Positions 9,285 through 21,140 of a DNA stretch of 64,000 nucleotides are shown one piece after another (positions within the stretch are counted from its first letter, which is position 1; each line of letters begins with the position of its first letter). The notes beneath the pieces are model-generated. The model ran no database searches. It was not told the DNA's origin and saw nothing but the letters and a program-made list of their open reading frames with translations. The stretch is from Ectobius pallidus. Lineage: Eukaryota; Arthropoda; Insecta; Blattodea; Ectobiidae. The stretch is from the NCBI GenBank assembly GCA_964059195.1, contig CAXKWD010000002.1, forward strand, positions 153,715,042 through 153,779,041. Direction: 5' to 3'. Both the position numbers and the translations under genes were made by a program.

Positions 9285-12100
9285 GAATAGCAGAAGACCT
9301 TAGAATAGGAACATGGAACATGAGGGGAATAGCAACAAAAGAATTAGGATTGATTAAAGGATTAAAAGAAATGAAAGTAAATGTAAGTGTAATAATTGAG
9401 ACTAACAAGATATTGAAGGGAACAGAACAAGTAGGAAAACATGTACTGATTTATAGTGGAGTAACAGCAAAACAATGAGCAGCAAAAGAAATTGCTATTT
9501 TAGCTAAAAAATGGAAAAAATTAATTGAAATTTACGCTTTTATTGATGAACGAATATTGACAACAATTTTTAAATAGGCCTACCTAGAGGACAGTTAATA
9601 GTGATTGGGGTATATGCTCCAGAAGAGGGCAAAAAAGAAGACACATTAGAATTTTATGATAAATTACAGAAAGAGATAGGTAAATATAAAAATAAGCATT
9701 TAGTAACAGCAGAGATCTGAATGCAAGAGTAGGAAATTAATCTATTTCTAAAACTGTTGGTACTTATGGAGAGAATCACATTAATGAAAATGGAAAACAA
9801 TTAAGAAACTTTGCTGCCTTTAACAGTGTTAAAATCACAAGTACATTATTATACCTAGGTAGATCAAAAGATATCCATAAATATGCATGGCGCACCAGAG
9901 GACAAAGAACAGTCATAGATTACATAAAGATAAATGAGAAATTAAATGCACAAATCAAACAGACAAGAGTGTACAGAGGACAAGACATTAGCTCAGACCA
10001 TTATTTAGTAATGTCCAAATTTAATTTGTGGACAAGGTGGAGAAGAATCATGGCAAAAGGAAAAGTAAGAAAGGAAGAAGTAGTTTATGAAATCAAACTA
10101 TTACAAGATCTAAGCATTTATGCTTATAAGGTGATTATATCAGGAAAGACTGAAAAATATCTTGAATCAGATACAGGAAGATGAGGATGTGGAAAAAGAG
10201 TGTACTATTATAGAAACAGCTATTAAAAAAGCAGCTGCAGAAGCAATAGGGAAAAGGAGAAAGAATAGAAGGAGAATGGGATTAAGAATTTGGAATGAAG
10301 AAATTGAGGAATCTATTAGAAATAAAAAGGAAGCATATAAACATTTCTTACAAAGGAGAACACCTGAAACAGAAGAACAATATCACAGACAAAGAAACAC
10401 AACGAAATCAATTACAAGAAGAGCACAACAGGAATCCTGGGATAACTTTATAAGTCAAGTGGAACATGATTTAACTTACATGGCAGGCAACAATTTGCAT
10501 ATAAAATCATTAAAATGTTACAGAAAAAGAGAAAGAAAGAGCTAATATCAATAATATACCAGAACAAGAGTGGATAAATCATTATAAAGAATTATGGTAT
10601 AAGAGAGAAGACAACTTAGAAGAAACAAAAGAGAATGAAAATATTGATAACTCAGATGAAATTACAGAGGTTGAAATAAAACACACGGTTGAAAAAAGAA
10701 AAACAGAACATCTTTAGGACCTGACGGCATTAACACTGAATTACTAAAGTATGGAGGAAAAGAATTACATTCCAGATTATTGAAACATTAAAAAGTGTTG
10801 GAAAAGTAAACAGATTCCACAATCAAGGTATGAAGCTAATGTAATCCCAATTTTTAAGAAAGGTGAACGAAATAAATGCTCAAATTAAAGAGGAATCAGT
10901 CTCCTGAATACTGCTTATAAATTATACACTAAGATAATTAATGCCCGACTAGAAAGAATAACTGAATCAATACTTTTAGAAAATCAGACTGGTTTTAGGG
11001 AAGGACGTAGTTGCATTGATAATATATTTTCAGTAAATCATATAATAGAAAAGAGAAGAGAATTTAACTTACAAACACACGTAGCCTTCATAGATTTAGA
11101 GAAGGCATATGATAGAATAGAGAGGAACCTTCTTTGGGAAATATTAGAAAAGAAAGGATACCCCAGACATTTAATAAAAGTACTACAAAATATATATAAA
11201 GAAACAAAAATAAGTATTAGAATAGGAAACAGACAATTTTCGAAATAAATGAAAATTAATAGTGGTTTAAGACAAGGATGCAATTTGTCTCCACAAGGTT
11301 TTAATATATATATATGGACAAAATTCTTAGAGAAATGCACGGAAATATACCCTCAGGAATAAGAGTGAACGGGAATAATACAACCAATATGCTACTCTAT
11401 GCTGATGATATTATAATAATTCAAAAAACAGAAAATGATTTGCAGAAAAATGTTTATGAACCAGGGAAAGTATTTGAAAAGTATGGACTCAAAATATCAA
11501 TTAATAAAACGAAAGTAATGGCCTTTCGAGAAAAGTATCCTCATAGATAGTAATAAATAATGCACCACCGGAGCAAGTACAATAATTTAATTATTTAGGA
11601 TGTAATATAACATATCTTCACAACCAAGATATAAATAATAAAGTAAGTAAATTCCAAAAAACTGCAGAATATTAGCAAAAACATTCAAAAGGAAAACAAG
11701 GAAAGAGACAAGCATGAAGTTCTACAAAACAGTGGCGATTCCAACATTAACATATGGTTGTGAAACATGGACGATAAAAGAAAAAGATTGGGATAAAATA
11801 AATGCTGCAGAAATGAGATACCTAAGAGCTATTAAAGGATGACCAATAATGGATAAAATTAAAAATTAAGAAATAAGACAAGAAATAGGTATTGATCGAA
11901 TAAATGACAAAATAAAACAATATAGAGAAAGGTGGAGGAGTCATTTGAATAGGATAAACAAAACCCGCTACCCCAGAATAATGTAATCAGCCACTTTATT
12001 ATTATCAGCCACATGCAAAAAGAGATATAGGAAGACTGGTGAGGAGATGGAAAGAGACATGAGGCCAGACCAGGAGAAATCTCCTAATTCATGAAGAGGA
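9285..12100 (+). pseudogene. RTE-like non-LTR retrotransposon, decayed
   Basis: Recognisable blocks occur in the right order but in shifting frames. The apurinic-type endonuclease starts at about 9305 (GTWNMRGIATKE), with VIGVYAPEEGKKED near 9600, DLNARVGN near 9715 and SSDHYLVMSKF near 9990. Then come a basic linker (10162-10545) and the reverse transcriptase: SLLNTAYKLYTKIINARL about 10900, GFREGRSCIDNIF about 10990, FIDLEKAYDRI about 11095, LLYADDIII about 11395. The C-terminal part holds ISINKTKVM about 11505 and TLTYGCETWTIKEKDW about 11750. Several frameshifts and stops break it. It is nearly full length, so old mutation rather than 5' truncation killed it. The RTE clade call rests on overall pattern. 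Confidence 0.85.
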
Positions 12101-12102
12101 GG

Positions 12103-12165
12103 AGGAGATGATGATGATGACGATGACGATGACGACGACGGTGACGGTGACGATAATGATGATAA
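12103..12165 (+). repeat. GATGAC-type microsatellite tail of the LINE
   Basis: An array of GATGAT/GACGAT/GACGGT triplet words directly follows the LINE coding remnant. RTE-like elements typically end in a short tandem repeat instead of poly(A). Confidence 0.8.
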
Positions 12166-12179
12166 AAGTTACATCAAAT

Positions 12180-13381
12180 ATGGTAAAAGTTACATCAAAT
12201 ATGGTAATTACAAAATAAATGTCGCCTGAAATAAAAACACATGTATAAACTACATAACATCGTTTCCAAAGCCTGAATTACAATAATTTAATAATACAAT
12301 CTCATACCATTACAAAAGAAAATAGGAGTCATATTGACACATATTAGATTTAAATCAAAATTGACTTGACATTAATATTTAATGTTTACTAACTCAAAAC
12401 AGGGAATGGTATCTTTTACATATTAACTTTATTACACAAAACTGAAATCCAAAATGAATAAAATTTACTATGTAGGCATACAAAATTTCAAAGAGAAGAG
12501 GAAAATTTTAGGGAAAAAAAGGGAAACATTACTGCTGACAGAGACGCCTTTTGAAATCCCAGTCAGGCAGGAGATGGGTATGGTTAGGACAAAAACAAAA
12601 TAAAACACAGACCAAAATAATAATAAAGGTTACAAAACCGAAATAAATGAAATTAAAGAAATAGACATCAGGCTTCCAAGTCAGGAAGGAGGGGGAAGAA
12701 GAGGATGGAGGTAGCCACCTTTACGGCATCCTGATGCCTACATCATACTCTACTAATACAAGAAACCATCCACAAACTAAAATATACTAAAAAACCCAGA
12801 AATATGAATGCCAAGCAAGAGAAGACAGAAACTACACTCTGTACAACAATAAAAATACCAAATGCTACTCAAAATGCACTACAATACTATATGTTAATGA
12901 CTACCAAGCAAAGAAGGGGGAAAGTACTTCATAATTACATCATTACTGAACTAATTTAGATGGAGAAACAAACCAAAAACCTATTGCAAACCTGATATAG
13001 AACTTGTGACTACATTATCACAAAAGAAAATGCACGAAAAGACAACAGAAACACTGGGTAAAAAATAACTTTTTCAGAGGAACTCAATGCTGCATCTAAA
13101 GCGCTTAGTCATGCTAAGGAAACTCTCATCACCTCGCCCAGCTGGGAGGGGCGTGCGAAGCTATGCACTGGCACACTGAGCTGAGTTATCAAGCAAGGCA
13201 TGCCATCTAGTGAGTAAAGGGAGAAAGCATGTGCCATAATACTGATAAAACATACACTCTTCAAAATAATGGCACAATATACAGCAGCAGGCTGTATCCA
13301 GTCTTTTTAAGAGGTCAGGGGAAGAAATACTTTTGGGTTCATTTGAATCTTCAGTTACTGTTGGAGTGACAGAATTTGTAT
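12180..13381. other. Non-coding, AT-rich; nothing recognised
   Basis: An unassigned stretch rich in A on this strand, with no coding exon, tRNA or element terminus that I can support. A 23-base duplication (AAAGTTACATCAAATATGGT words) sits at its left edge. Confidence 0.4.
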
Positions 13382-14417
13382 GCAGTGATGAGAAGTAAAT
13401 GAGGGATTACAGTAACGATTCCTTTTTTGGCCCCATTTACTTGTAGTCATTACTTTTTAAAAATTTAATTTTTGCACAAAATTAACTTCTGAAAATAAAA
13501 TTGTAATCGTGACATTGTAGCAATTGAAATGTATCGAATTGAGAATTTGGCAACATTGCTCTCTTCTACTCAGCAGTCGCTGTAGCGGCGGTGAACTTTG
13601 TATTCTTTTTAAAGTGAACATAAAGTGTTTTACAGTTGCTGCAGAATTGCTTCTGGCATTGAAAATGTATGTATGCAACTAGATGGCATTCACGTAATAA
13701 ATTCTGGTATTCGACTTTTTCTAATTCTAATCTTATATAATCTACTGTGAACAATTTCTGCAACACGACATGATACTGCAAAATCACATCGCATGTTATT
13801 GTAAATACCACTTTATTCGTTTTGCTGCATGAACAGTCAAGACCTTCTTTTTTCAATCCTAGTTCTCTGCAGCTTACTTGATATTTTTAAAATGGCATTG
13901 GAATGACTGTTATAACTGAATATATTTTTGTCATTTTTTTATGAAAAATTATGCATAATATTGTAAAGTCATGGGAAAAATCAATACATAAATAAATATC
14001 TGTTTGTTTCCATTTAAACTCTTTTCAGTTAAATCATTTCAGTAGTATATTTTGAAACTTGCTTCTCATTCTCGCTTGCTATAGGCTATCATCATAAATA
14101 TTGTTTTCACAACTAATACCCAGGTTAGAGGTGATATTAACAAAAAGTTACTCAGTGTGTCTGGAAATATTGGTATTGGTGTGTTTTCTTGTTTGTTCAT
14201 TATTCATTAATTATAATTTGAGAGTTAATAACATCCAAAGCAGCTTTACCATTGAAAGGCCTGATAGTTTCTGCCTGTGAGCCCCTCCCCCAAAAAGGAA
14301 TTTTTAGCTACTGCCGTTTTGTAAAGTAATTGTAATTTTACTGATTACTTTTTGAATCAATAATTGTAATTCAGCCCGATTTTTTTTTTTAATTTAATTT
14401 TCCCATCACTGATTATA
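13382..14417. mobile_element. Old hAT-like non-autonomous element (tentative)
   Basis: The left end reads CAGTGATGAGAAGTAAATGA. The right end reads, outward, CAGTGATGGGAAAATTAAAT. Both contain GTAATTAC/TTACTTTTT-type subterminal words. CAGTGATGGG is a familiar hAT terminus. The flanking octamers TTTGTATG and ATTATATG match at 6 of 8 positions, as expected for an eroded 8-bp duplication. No transposase is recognised inside. Confidence 0.45.
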
Positions 14418-14554
14418 TGATAAGGAGACTGTGATTGTTGTGTTAGAGATTTTCTTTCAAGTTTCTTAGATAATAAATTTGAAGAGAGATTAGGCAAAAT
14501 ATGAGCCACAGCATCCTCTGTTAAAACCATTTTATCCTCGAAAGTTTGACATTT

Positions 14555-14765
14555 TCCCCTTATAAACGGATTTATCTCTCTTCTTTATGATCAGAATAAT
14601 GTTAATCACAGCCATATGATTGTGCACTGAGTTTCCTATCTTTCCAAATGATTGGGGAAGACCATTTATGAAACGCTTTAATTTTTTAGGTGTATAGAAG
14701 TTTTCCTTAATGCTTTTGTTGTAGCCCAACTTACAACCCAGCACAAAACAATTTGGCATTTTATT
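14555..14765 (-). pseudogene. Possible THAP-domain remnant
   Basis: A minus-strand segment starting at 14759 reads MPNCFVLGCKLGYNKSI, followed by FYTPKKLKRFINGLP. This resembles the first half of a THAP zinc-binding domain (Met-Pro-x-Cys, then Cys, then a Lys/Pro-rich stretch) as in P-element transposases and THAP proteins. The later Cys-x2-His is not seen. The start is duplicated about 50 bases upstream (14743-14766 and 14792-14816 both encode the same KMPNCFV words). Confidence 0.35.
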
Positions 14766-14969
14766 TCTGCAATTTTTCCACAAAATACTGGACAAAACAA
14801 TTTGGCATTTTATTTCCACTATCAAACAATACTGTAGTACCACATGAACATAAACTGAACTTAGCATGACAAGCTTCAGAAAACACACCAGTGTCTAAGT
14901 GTGATTGCCAAACCACAGTTTTCAAACCTTCCCACAGTGCCACGGTTCTCCTATACCAATACACTGGAA

Positions 14970-15692
14970 GCGAGTGAAGAAATCACAATATCTTCTTTAC
15001 TTGCTACGATTGAACTATTAACCTCATAAACAAATTTATGTTATAGATTCCACATGGATATTACTCTGGGTATTTTGCTATAGACATTTTGAATATGGAC
15101 ATTTTTTCATGTACATTATGGACCATGGACATTATAATGTTTTTAATGTTATCCCTGCATTTTATTTGGAATGAAAAGTTTTTCTTGCAAAAATTAGGTA
15201 TGGGAATAATAATGAATGCACTTTTTGGTACATCACAGTATGAGGCAATGTGTGTTTTCCTCTCCCTTCTTTTCACCAATAACTGGTTCCTTAGCATGAC
15301 CATGGTCAATCTTTATTGTGTGTGTTAAAAATCTTTGTGACTTAGTTTGTATAGGTTAAGAAGCAATTACACATTGTTTTGCATTTTGACTGTAACTTGG
15401 ATAGCAATGAAACTTTTTAAAAAATGTATATTATGCTTGAAGTATAAAAATCTGACAGTTAAAATACCGTAAAAGGCTAGAATGAAAAAACAAAATGTAT
15501 AGTTTGTAAATAAAACATCTTGTACTACATTAATCCAAATTTATGCTAAACTCTGTTCTATTTCTTAAAAGTAGTGAAATTCCTAATCACCGTTAATTGT
15601 TAAATCTAGGTCTCATGTTTTTAGGAATACATGATACATGTTTTGAGTACACTGTGCTATTCTATATTTTATCCACGTGTTTGTTCCATTAG
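14970..15692. other. Intron sequence; nothing recognised
   Basis: AT-rich sequence leading to the polypyrimidine tract of host exon A. A short block repeats the GGACATT/TGGACATT words around 15080-15140. No gene is supported. Confidence 0.4.
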
Positions 15693-15842
15693 GAGAATGT
15701 AGTGACTCTAATAGGGAAGTACCTGGCTCCACTGTCAGGATAGTGTCCACATCAACACCAGGAGCTGGCACAATGGATATATTCAGTACAGCTTTGGCTT
15801 CTGCAGACATCAACCTCGATAACTTCCAGTATATGGAAGCAG
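15693..15842 (+). CDS. Host gene exon A (internal exon, 150 bp)
   Basis: A pyrimidine-rich tract ends in TTCCATTAG, and the exon ends GAAGCAG before GTATAT. Only one of three frames is open across the exon (phase 1 in, phase 1 out). It reads from ECSDSNREVPGSTVRIV to DINLDNFQYMEA. The composition is Ser/Thr/Asp-rich with no catalytic motif, like an activation or linker region of a regulatory protein. The terminal G completes a Glu codon with exon B. The upstream exons lie outside or were not recognised. The next intron is 8.6 kb and holds a LINE and a gypsy element. Confidence 0.75.
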
Positions 15843-15894
15843 GTATATATTGACTTACCTACTCATTGGCAATAGACAATTCCTAAGCAAGCTA

Positions 15895-16815
15895 AAGGAA
15901 TATTATCTATTTTATGGAACCCAAAGGTTCATTGCCGGCTTCCTAAACTGAGCCCACCATTCAACCCTATTCTGTGCTAACTCCATCCAACCATCCCTCC
16001 CAAATCCTGCTTATCTTAAATCTATCCTAATATTGTCCTCTATGTCTAGGTCTTCCACGTAGTTTTTCCCATTGGGTCTCCCAGTCAGTATTTTTGAGCT
16101 ATGTCTTTCCTCCCCCCTGCATACATGTCCAGCCCATTTCATCTTCTGTGATTTAATTACCCTTACTATATCTGGTGACGAGTACAGGTTATGAAGCTCG
16201 ACGTTATGCAGTTTTCAGCAGTCCCAATTTTCATCTCTCTTAGGTCCAAATATTTTCCTAAGCACGTTTTTGAATACTCTCAGTTTATGTTCTTCCCGAG
16301 GGGTAAGCAACCATGTCTCATATCCATATAATACAACCAGCAGGTTAAAATTGTCATATAAATTTTTATTTTTGGATTTCTGGACAGAAGACGAGAAGAT
16401 AAGAATTTCTGAACTGCAATTTGAGTCTACACTTTCCTGATTTGAGTCTACACTTAACTTCTGCCTTAATATTACTTGTGTCTGTAATTATTGCTCCTAG
16501 ATGTTTGAATTTGTCGACTTCTTCGAACGATTTACCGACTTTTCTAATATTTTTTAGCACATTATTTTGACATTTCATGACCATATACTTAGTTTTTTCT
16601 GTATTAATTTCCAATTCAATATTCCTGCAGCCATCGAAAAGACTTTCTGCGTTTCTCTCAGTTGTGTTTATGTCTTTGCCCAAGAAGCAAGCATCATCTG
16701 CAAAAGCTAAAATCGGGTGATTGCCATTTAATTCCAGGCCTACCTTGTTTTCCTGAACTTTCCTAATGGCGTATTCCAAAGCGAAATTAAAAAGTAAAGG
16801 CAATAGTGCATCTCT
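15895..16815 (-). pseudogene. RTE-like LINE, 3' half, decayed
   Basis: Minus-strand RT remnant. It runs from LLFNFALEYAIRKVQENK and the catalytic box FADDACFLG (about 16700) through INTEKTKYMVMK to a C-terminal region with GYETWLLTPREEHKLRVF (about 16310). It ends with GRPNGKNYVEDLDIEDNIRI (about 16060) and AMNLWVP near 15910. Frameshifts and stops interrupt it, and a 20-odd-base block with TTTGAGTCTACACTT is duplicated at 16420-16455. The endonuclease and early RT are missing, typical of 5' truncation. It lies in the intron just 3' of exon A. Confidence 0.82.
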
Positions 16816-16819
16816 TCAC

Positions 16820-17900
16820 ACTGCAGTAAGAAACTTGAGCTCCTATAGCACCCATATATAGAAAAATCTTGGAAGTGTCTGTGCTTCTTCTTAGAGTAAA
16901 TTTTACTCAAAAGCAAACAGGCTGAAAACACAAGATAATATTTTGCAGTCCATTTAGTCTCCATTCAAAGTGTCGCAAACCTTATCACACTATGTAATAA
17001 TCATAAAGTAGAGCATAATATAATATCAGGTGTCCATACTGCGAAGGTGAGAGATGAAAGGTTTTCTTGAGATGAGAGGTGAAGATTGCTTGAGTGCAGG
17101 AGACCAATGCGCCACTCAGAAGTCGAGTGAGCAGCAGAAGACAAGGGGCTGATCTGGTCACACCGAATGGCAAAAGAACTTGGGTACACCACCCGATGAT
17201 ACAGTCCCAATCAACATAACCAGGCAGGCATGGTTAGTTCATGCTCACCAGCACAAGCACATGGCTCTAACAAGTCTATGTTTTCACTGCAACACACCTT
17301 ACACACAGCACAGTATCTGATATTCTTCCAAATAAAGGTAAGGAAGGGTGTGTGAATTGCTCTTCCGAGATTGTCAACTTCTTTACTTTTCTTCTTGAAT
17401 CTTTTAGGAAGATGTTCCTTGTTTTATATGTATTTTATATGCATCTACACTTCATTCTTTACATTTCTCATTATATGACTTATGCTTACTAAGAAAATAC
17501 AGACAAATATTATTTCATCTAATCTCATTAAATCTTATCCTTTTTTTACATTTACATTTATAATTACAAAGTTACCAGTTAACAATTTTAGGCCAGTTCT
17601 AAAATGAGTGTGTCGGCAGATAAAAACTACTAATTAAATTACTACTAACAGCATGTGGGCATGGGAGAAAATATCGTACTTCGTGCAAAACAGTTCCATA
17701 AGAAAAGGGTCTCATTTGATATATAGATAATGACATTCGGAGTAACTCACACAAACCAGGAAACATAAATTAATGTAAATACATCAAAATAACCATTAAA
17801 AACATACATCAAAATAACCCTTAAAAACTTCGAATAAAAGTACATTTCTTACCCATAAAATTACATGACAATTTATTCCTGAGATGCTCCTGAAATGGAA
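16820..17900. other. Unassigned intron sequence; may include the gypsy 3' LTR
   Basis: The 3' LTR of the minus-strand gypsy element would be expected here. I could not match it to a second copy at 22600-23300. No gene is supported. Confidence 0.35.
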
Positions 17901-17929
17901 TCATTATGAAAATATTTAAGCTGCGCGGT

Positions 17930-18890
17930 ATTACATCACCAGATAGACTGATTCTCACAATGTTGCAACAAAAAGGAAACTCCATTATGCAACACTTTAA
18001 CAATATGAAACGGTCCCAAGAAACGAGGCGCCAATCATAGCAAAGTAACCAGCTGCTCTGCTCATAGAATAGTTCCTACACATGACTTCAACTTTTCAAC
18101 AAACATGGGAGCCTACCCTTGGTATACCTAATGGCCCACTTACAGTAAGCTAACCTAAGATTATGGGCAGCTGACTTCACGTCCTGACAATGTGCTCTGG
18201 TGAGATGGAGTCTAGAAGAAGGTAAGAAAGCTTCCACAAATTACTCAAAGCATTTTTAGGCTGGAAAGTAAACATCAAAGAGAAAGGGGTATGCCCATGA
18301 CTATCGTGTTTGGCAGTATCGAATGCAAACTGCAAAAAAGACAAGTCCCTATTCCACAAGGCGTGATCATCATGATGGAAAGCAATCAATGCATTTTTCA
18401 AATTTTGCCTCACTCTCCGCATGGGAGGCAATAGGGTAAAAAGGCATGGTCGTAATGTGTTGGACTCCCAAACAAAAACAAAAGTTCTTAAAGACACTGG
18501 AGAGAATTGAGTAGTAATATCCGACACCAAGGACTGACAAACACCAAAATTCTGGAAGATAGATGAAAGGGACAAAACTACTTTCTCCGCCCGAGAATCT
18601 TGGAGAGGAAAGAGCCAGGTGAACTTAAAGAATGCATCGACAACCACCAGGATAAAGGCATGGCCTTTCCTAGACCTAGGTAACTTTCCCAAAAATCAAT
18701 AAACAATTTTTCAAATGGTCTGTGGGCGACCGAAGAAACTAACTCCCCAATGCATGAATTAAACACAGATATGGACATGGCACAGATTTGACATGCCTTA
18801 ACACGATCACGAACGACCTGAAAAATATTTTGTCATCTGAAGGAGACATTAATGTTCTCAAAGGTCTTCTTGATCCCGAAATAACCTCCC
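17930..18890 (-). pseudogene. Ty3/gypsy (CsRn1-like) integrase, decayed
   Basis: An HHCC zinc-binding region is visible (HFHESSLGGYFGIKKTF, then ACQIC, about 18730-18910). It is followed by the integrase core with FIDF near 18690 and GKLPRSRKGHAFILVVVDAF. The second acidic residue appears in LVSDITTQFSP. The catalytic glutamate region has decayed to MRRVRQNLKNALIAF, with the expected Glu missing. Stops and frame changes separate the blocks (18177-18692 and 18578-18778 are in different frames). The element's C-terminal tail runs out towards 17950. Confidence 0.85.
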
Positions 18891-18899
18891 AAGGAAGAC

Positions 18900-20440
18900 T
18901 CGTGAAAATGCTTTAACACCATGGGCTGAAGACTTACCGGAAGGGCAATGTTGCTTGCCTAAAAGAATCTGCAACATATCGCCTACCAACAAGAAATTCT
19001 CCACTACTTTGTCAGACTTGAATCTGGAAATAATTGGAGCTAAGTTGGGATCCAACACTTGATACTGAGAAATATCAGAAAAGGCTAACAGTACACTAGT
19101 GACAAGTGGAGCAACTACTTCATGCTCCATAAGAGAAGCAGGCAATGGAAATGTATCCACAGGTTGGCCAGGGTTAGGAGGATAACCCTCAAACATACTC
19201 GAACGCGTATTAGTCAAAATGTTATCAGCACTTTTGATGTGGACACAAGTGAACTTAAATGACGAAAGACTCACCTCCCATCTAGCCAAGCGTTCAGTTT
19301 TACGTGGACTACCTAAACACCAAGATAAGGCCTGATTGTCGCATTCGAGTGTGAAGTTAACATGCTCGATATACATCTTAAACTTTTCCAACGCAAAGAG
19401 CATGGCGAGAGCTTCCATCTCATATCGAGAAAACTTGCTCCTGCAGGGCGAGGGATCTTGATGCATAAGCAATTGGCTTGCTTCCCTCCGAAAATTCCTG
19501 CAACAATACGGCCCCAACCCCAAAGAAGATGCATCAGTCTGAACGATGAAAGGCTTAGAAAAGTCAGCCATCGTCAAAATGGGGGAGAATTCATAATGGC
19601 CAACTTAAGATCTTGAAAAGCCGCTTCCTGTTCCTCTGAGCAGACAAATTGGGCTACTTTCGCCCGAAGACAATTCAAAGGGGCTGCATGAGCAGAGAAC
19701 TTAGATATAAATGTGGAGAAATTAATCATCTCAATGAAACGAGCTACAGCCTTAACATTAGTAGGCTTAGGAAAATTCTTGATAGCAGCTGTGCGTTCAG
19801 GATCAATCACAACCCATTGAGGAAAAATTAGGTGACCAATAAATGACAATTGAGAACTGGCAAATTGAACTTTAGACAGTTTCACCATAAGAACCGCATC
19901 CCTCAACCTACAGAAAACCTCGTGAAGGTGTTGGATATGGAAGAAAAGTCCTTACTACTCACAAACAGCTCATCCAAGTAATGATATACATACTCAAACT
20001 TTCAGAAAAGATGGAATCCAGAAGTCGAGTCAATATCTGAGCATAGTGGCTAAACCAAGTCTACAGAACTCAGAATGGTTCCAATCTGTAGAGAATGCTG
20101 GATATGCCAGGATGACTCCTTTAAAGGTATTTGGTAATAAGCGCTGTTGAGATCTAATTAAGAAAAAACTGTGGCATCAGCAAACCAATGGGCTGCGGAG
20201 TGGATGTCAGGTAAAGGCATGGCTTCAATATGGATTTTCTGGTTAATAGCACGTTAGTCATAGGGCTGGAATAGGTATAGGCAGAGGGTCTAATGATGCC
20301 CTCTTGATGCATATCATTGATCTTTTGCGCATGATCTTCAATTTAGGTGATGTATGATAGGGCGATAAATGCACCAGATTTTGATCTTTAAGGGAAATTT
20401 CATATTCCAAAACATATGTCTGTTTAAGACAAGCAGTAAA
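18900..20440 (-). pseudogene. Ty3/gypsy reverse transcriptase and RNase H, decayed
   Basis: The order on the minus strand is RT then RNase H, as in Ty3/gypsy. RT traces include FSQLDLNSAYYQIPL (about 20140) and the catalytic box YLDELFVSS (about 19960), where the second Asp of YLDD has become Glu. The thumb region reads VQFASSQLSFIGHLIFP. RNase H shows FIVQTDASSLGLG (about 19540), RYEMEALAMLFALEKFKMY and the substrate-strand motif LECDNQALSW. Multiple stops fall in the RT part, while 19577 down to 18858 stays open. This element would copy RNA into DNA; it is inactive. Confidence 0.87.
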
Positions 20441-20458
20441 CATCTGGGGAAAACTTAA

Positions 20459-21140
20459 TTAAATTCTGAATCTGATCTTTCTGATCTGTAGATAAATGAT
20501 CCAAATTGATATCAACGGCATTATCTGCAAGAGAGTGAAGGGGGTTTGCACATTCCCAGGAGCATTGCCGACACCCGACTGAGGAAAGTAAATTTTTATC
20601 TTGAAATTAGGAGCAAAACATAAATGTAAAAGTTCTGATTGTAAATCTAAGACCAAACCCGAAAATTGTGCAAAATCCACACCCAAAATCACAGAACATA
20701 TGAGAGAAAAGAGTACAATAAATGGGGTCTTCCATGAAAATTTATTTATTTTTAAACTCAGGGAAAATACACCCACAATAGGAAGACAAGAACTGTTTAC
20801 GGAAACTACAGAGTGGTGATACAACTGAATATGTCTCTCAGATAACCCAAGGGAAAGCAATGTTTTGAAATCAATACAAGAGGCTGCGGCACCCGAGTTG
20901 ATAAGAGCGACACAGGGCACCCTATTAATTAACACCTCAATCATAGGTAAATGCATGGGTAACCTTGCCTTACAACCCACACTACTGTACAATAACAAAT
21001 TACACTTTCTAGGGCTTTTCCCCAGAAAATTTAACAGTAATCCCAAGTCTAATCCAGGATGGTTATCATGATTAGATTGAGGGAAAGCAGAGACCAAAGG
21101 AACAAGCTCAGAGTTCCTAGTTTGAGATGATTGCTGTAGC
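20459..21140 (-). pseudogene. Gypsy aspartic protease region
   Basis: A retropepsin-like block with VALINSGAAASCIDF (about 20880) is followed by the hydrophobic ILGVDFAQFSGLVLDL. The catalytic triad should read D-S/T-G; here Asp is replaced by Asn, so the protease would be inactive. It sits between the gag zinc knuckle and the RT, the normal gypsy order. Confidence 0.8.

Noticed and set aside
13457..13856. Two overlapping minus-strand frames as a small gene
   Set aside because: They lie inside the proposed old hAT-like element, have no domain, and show no splice or start context.
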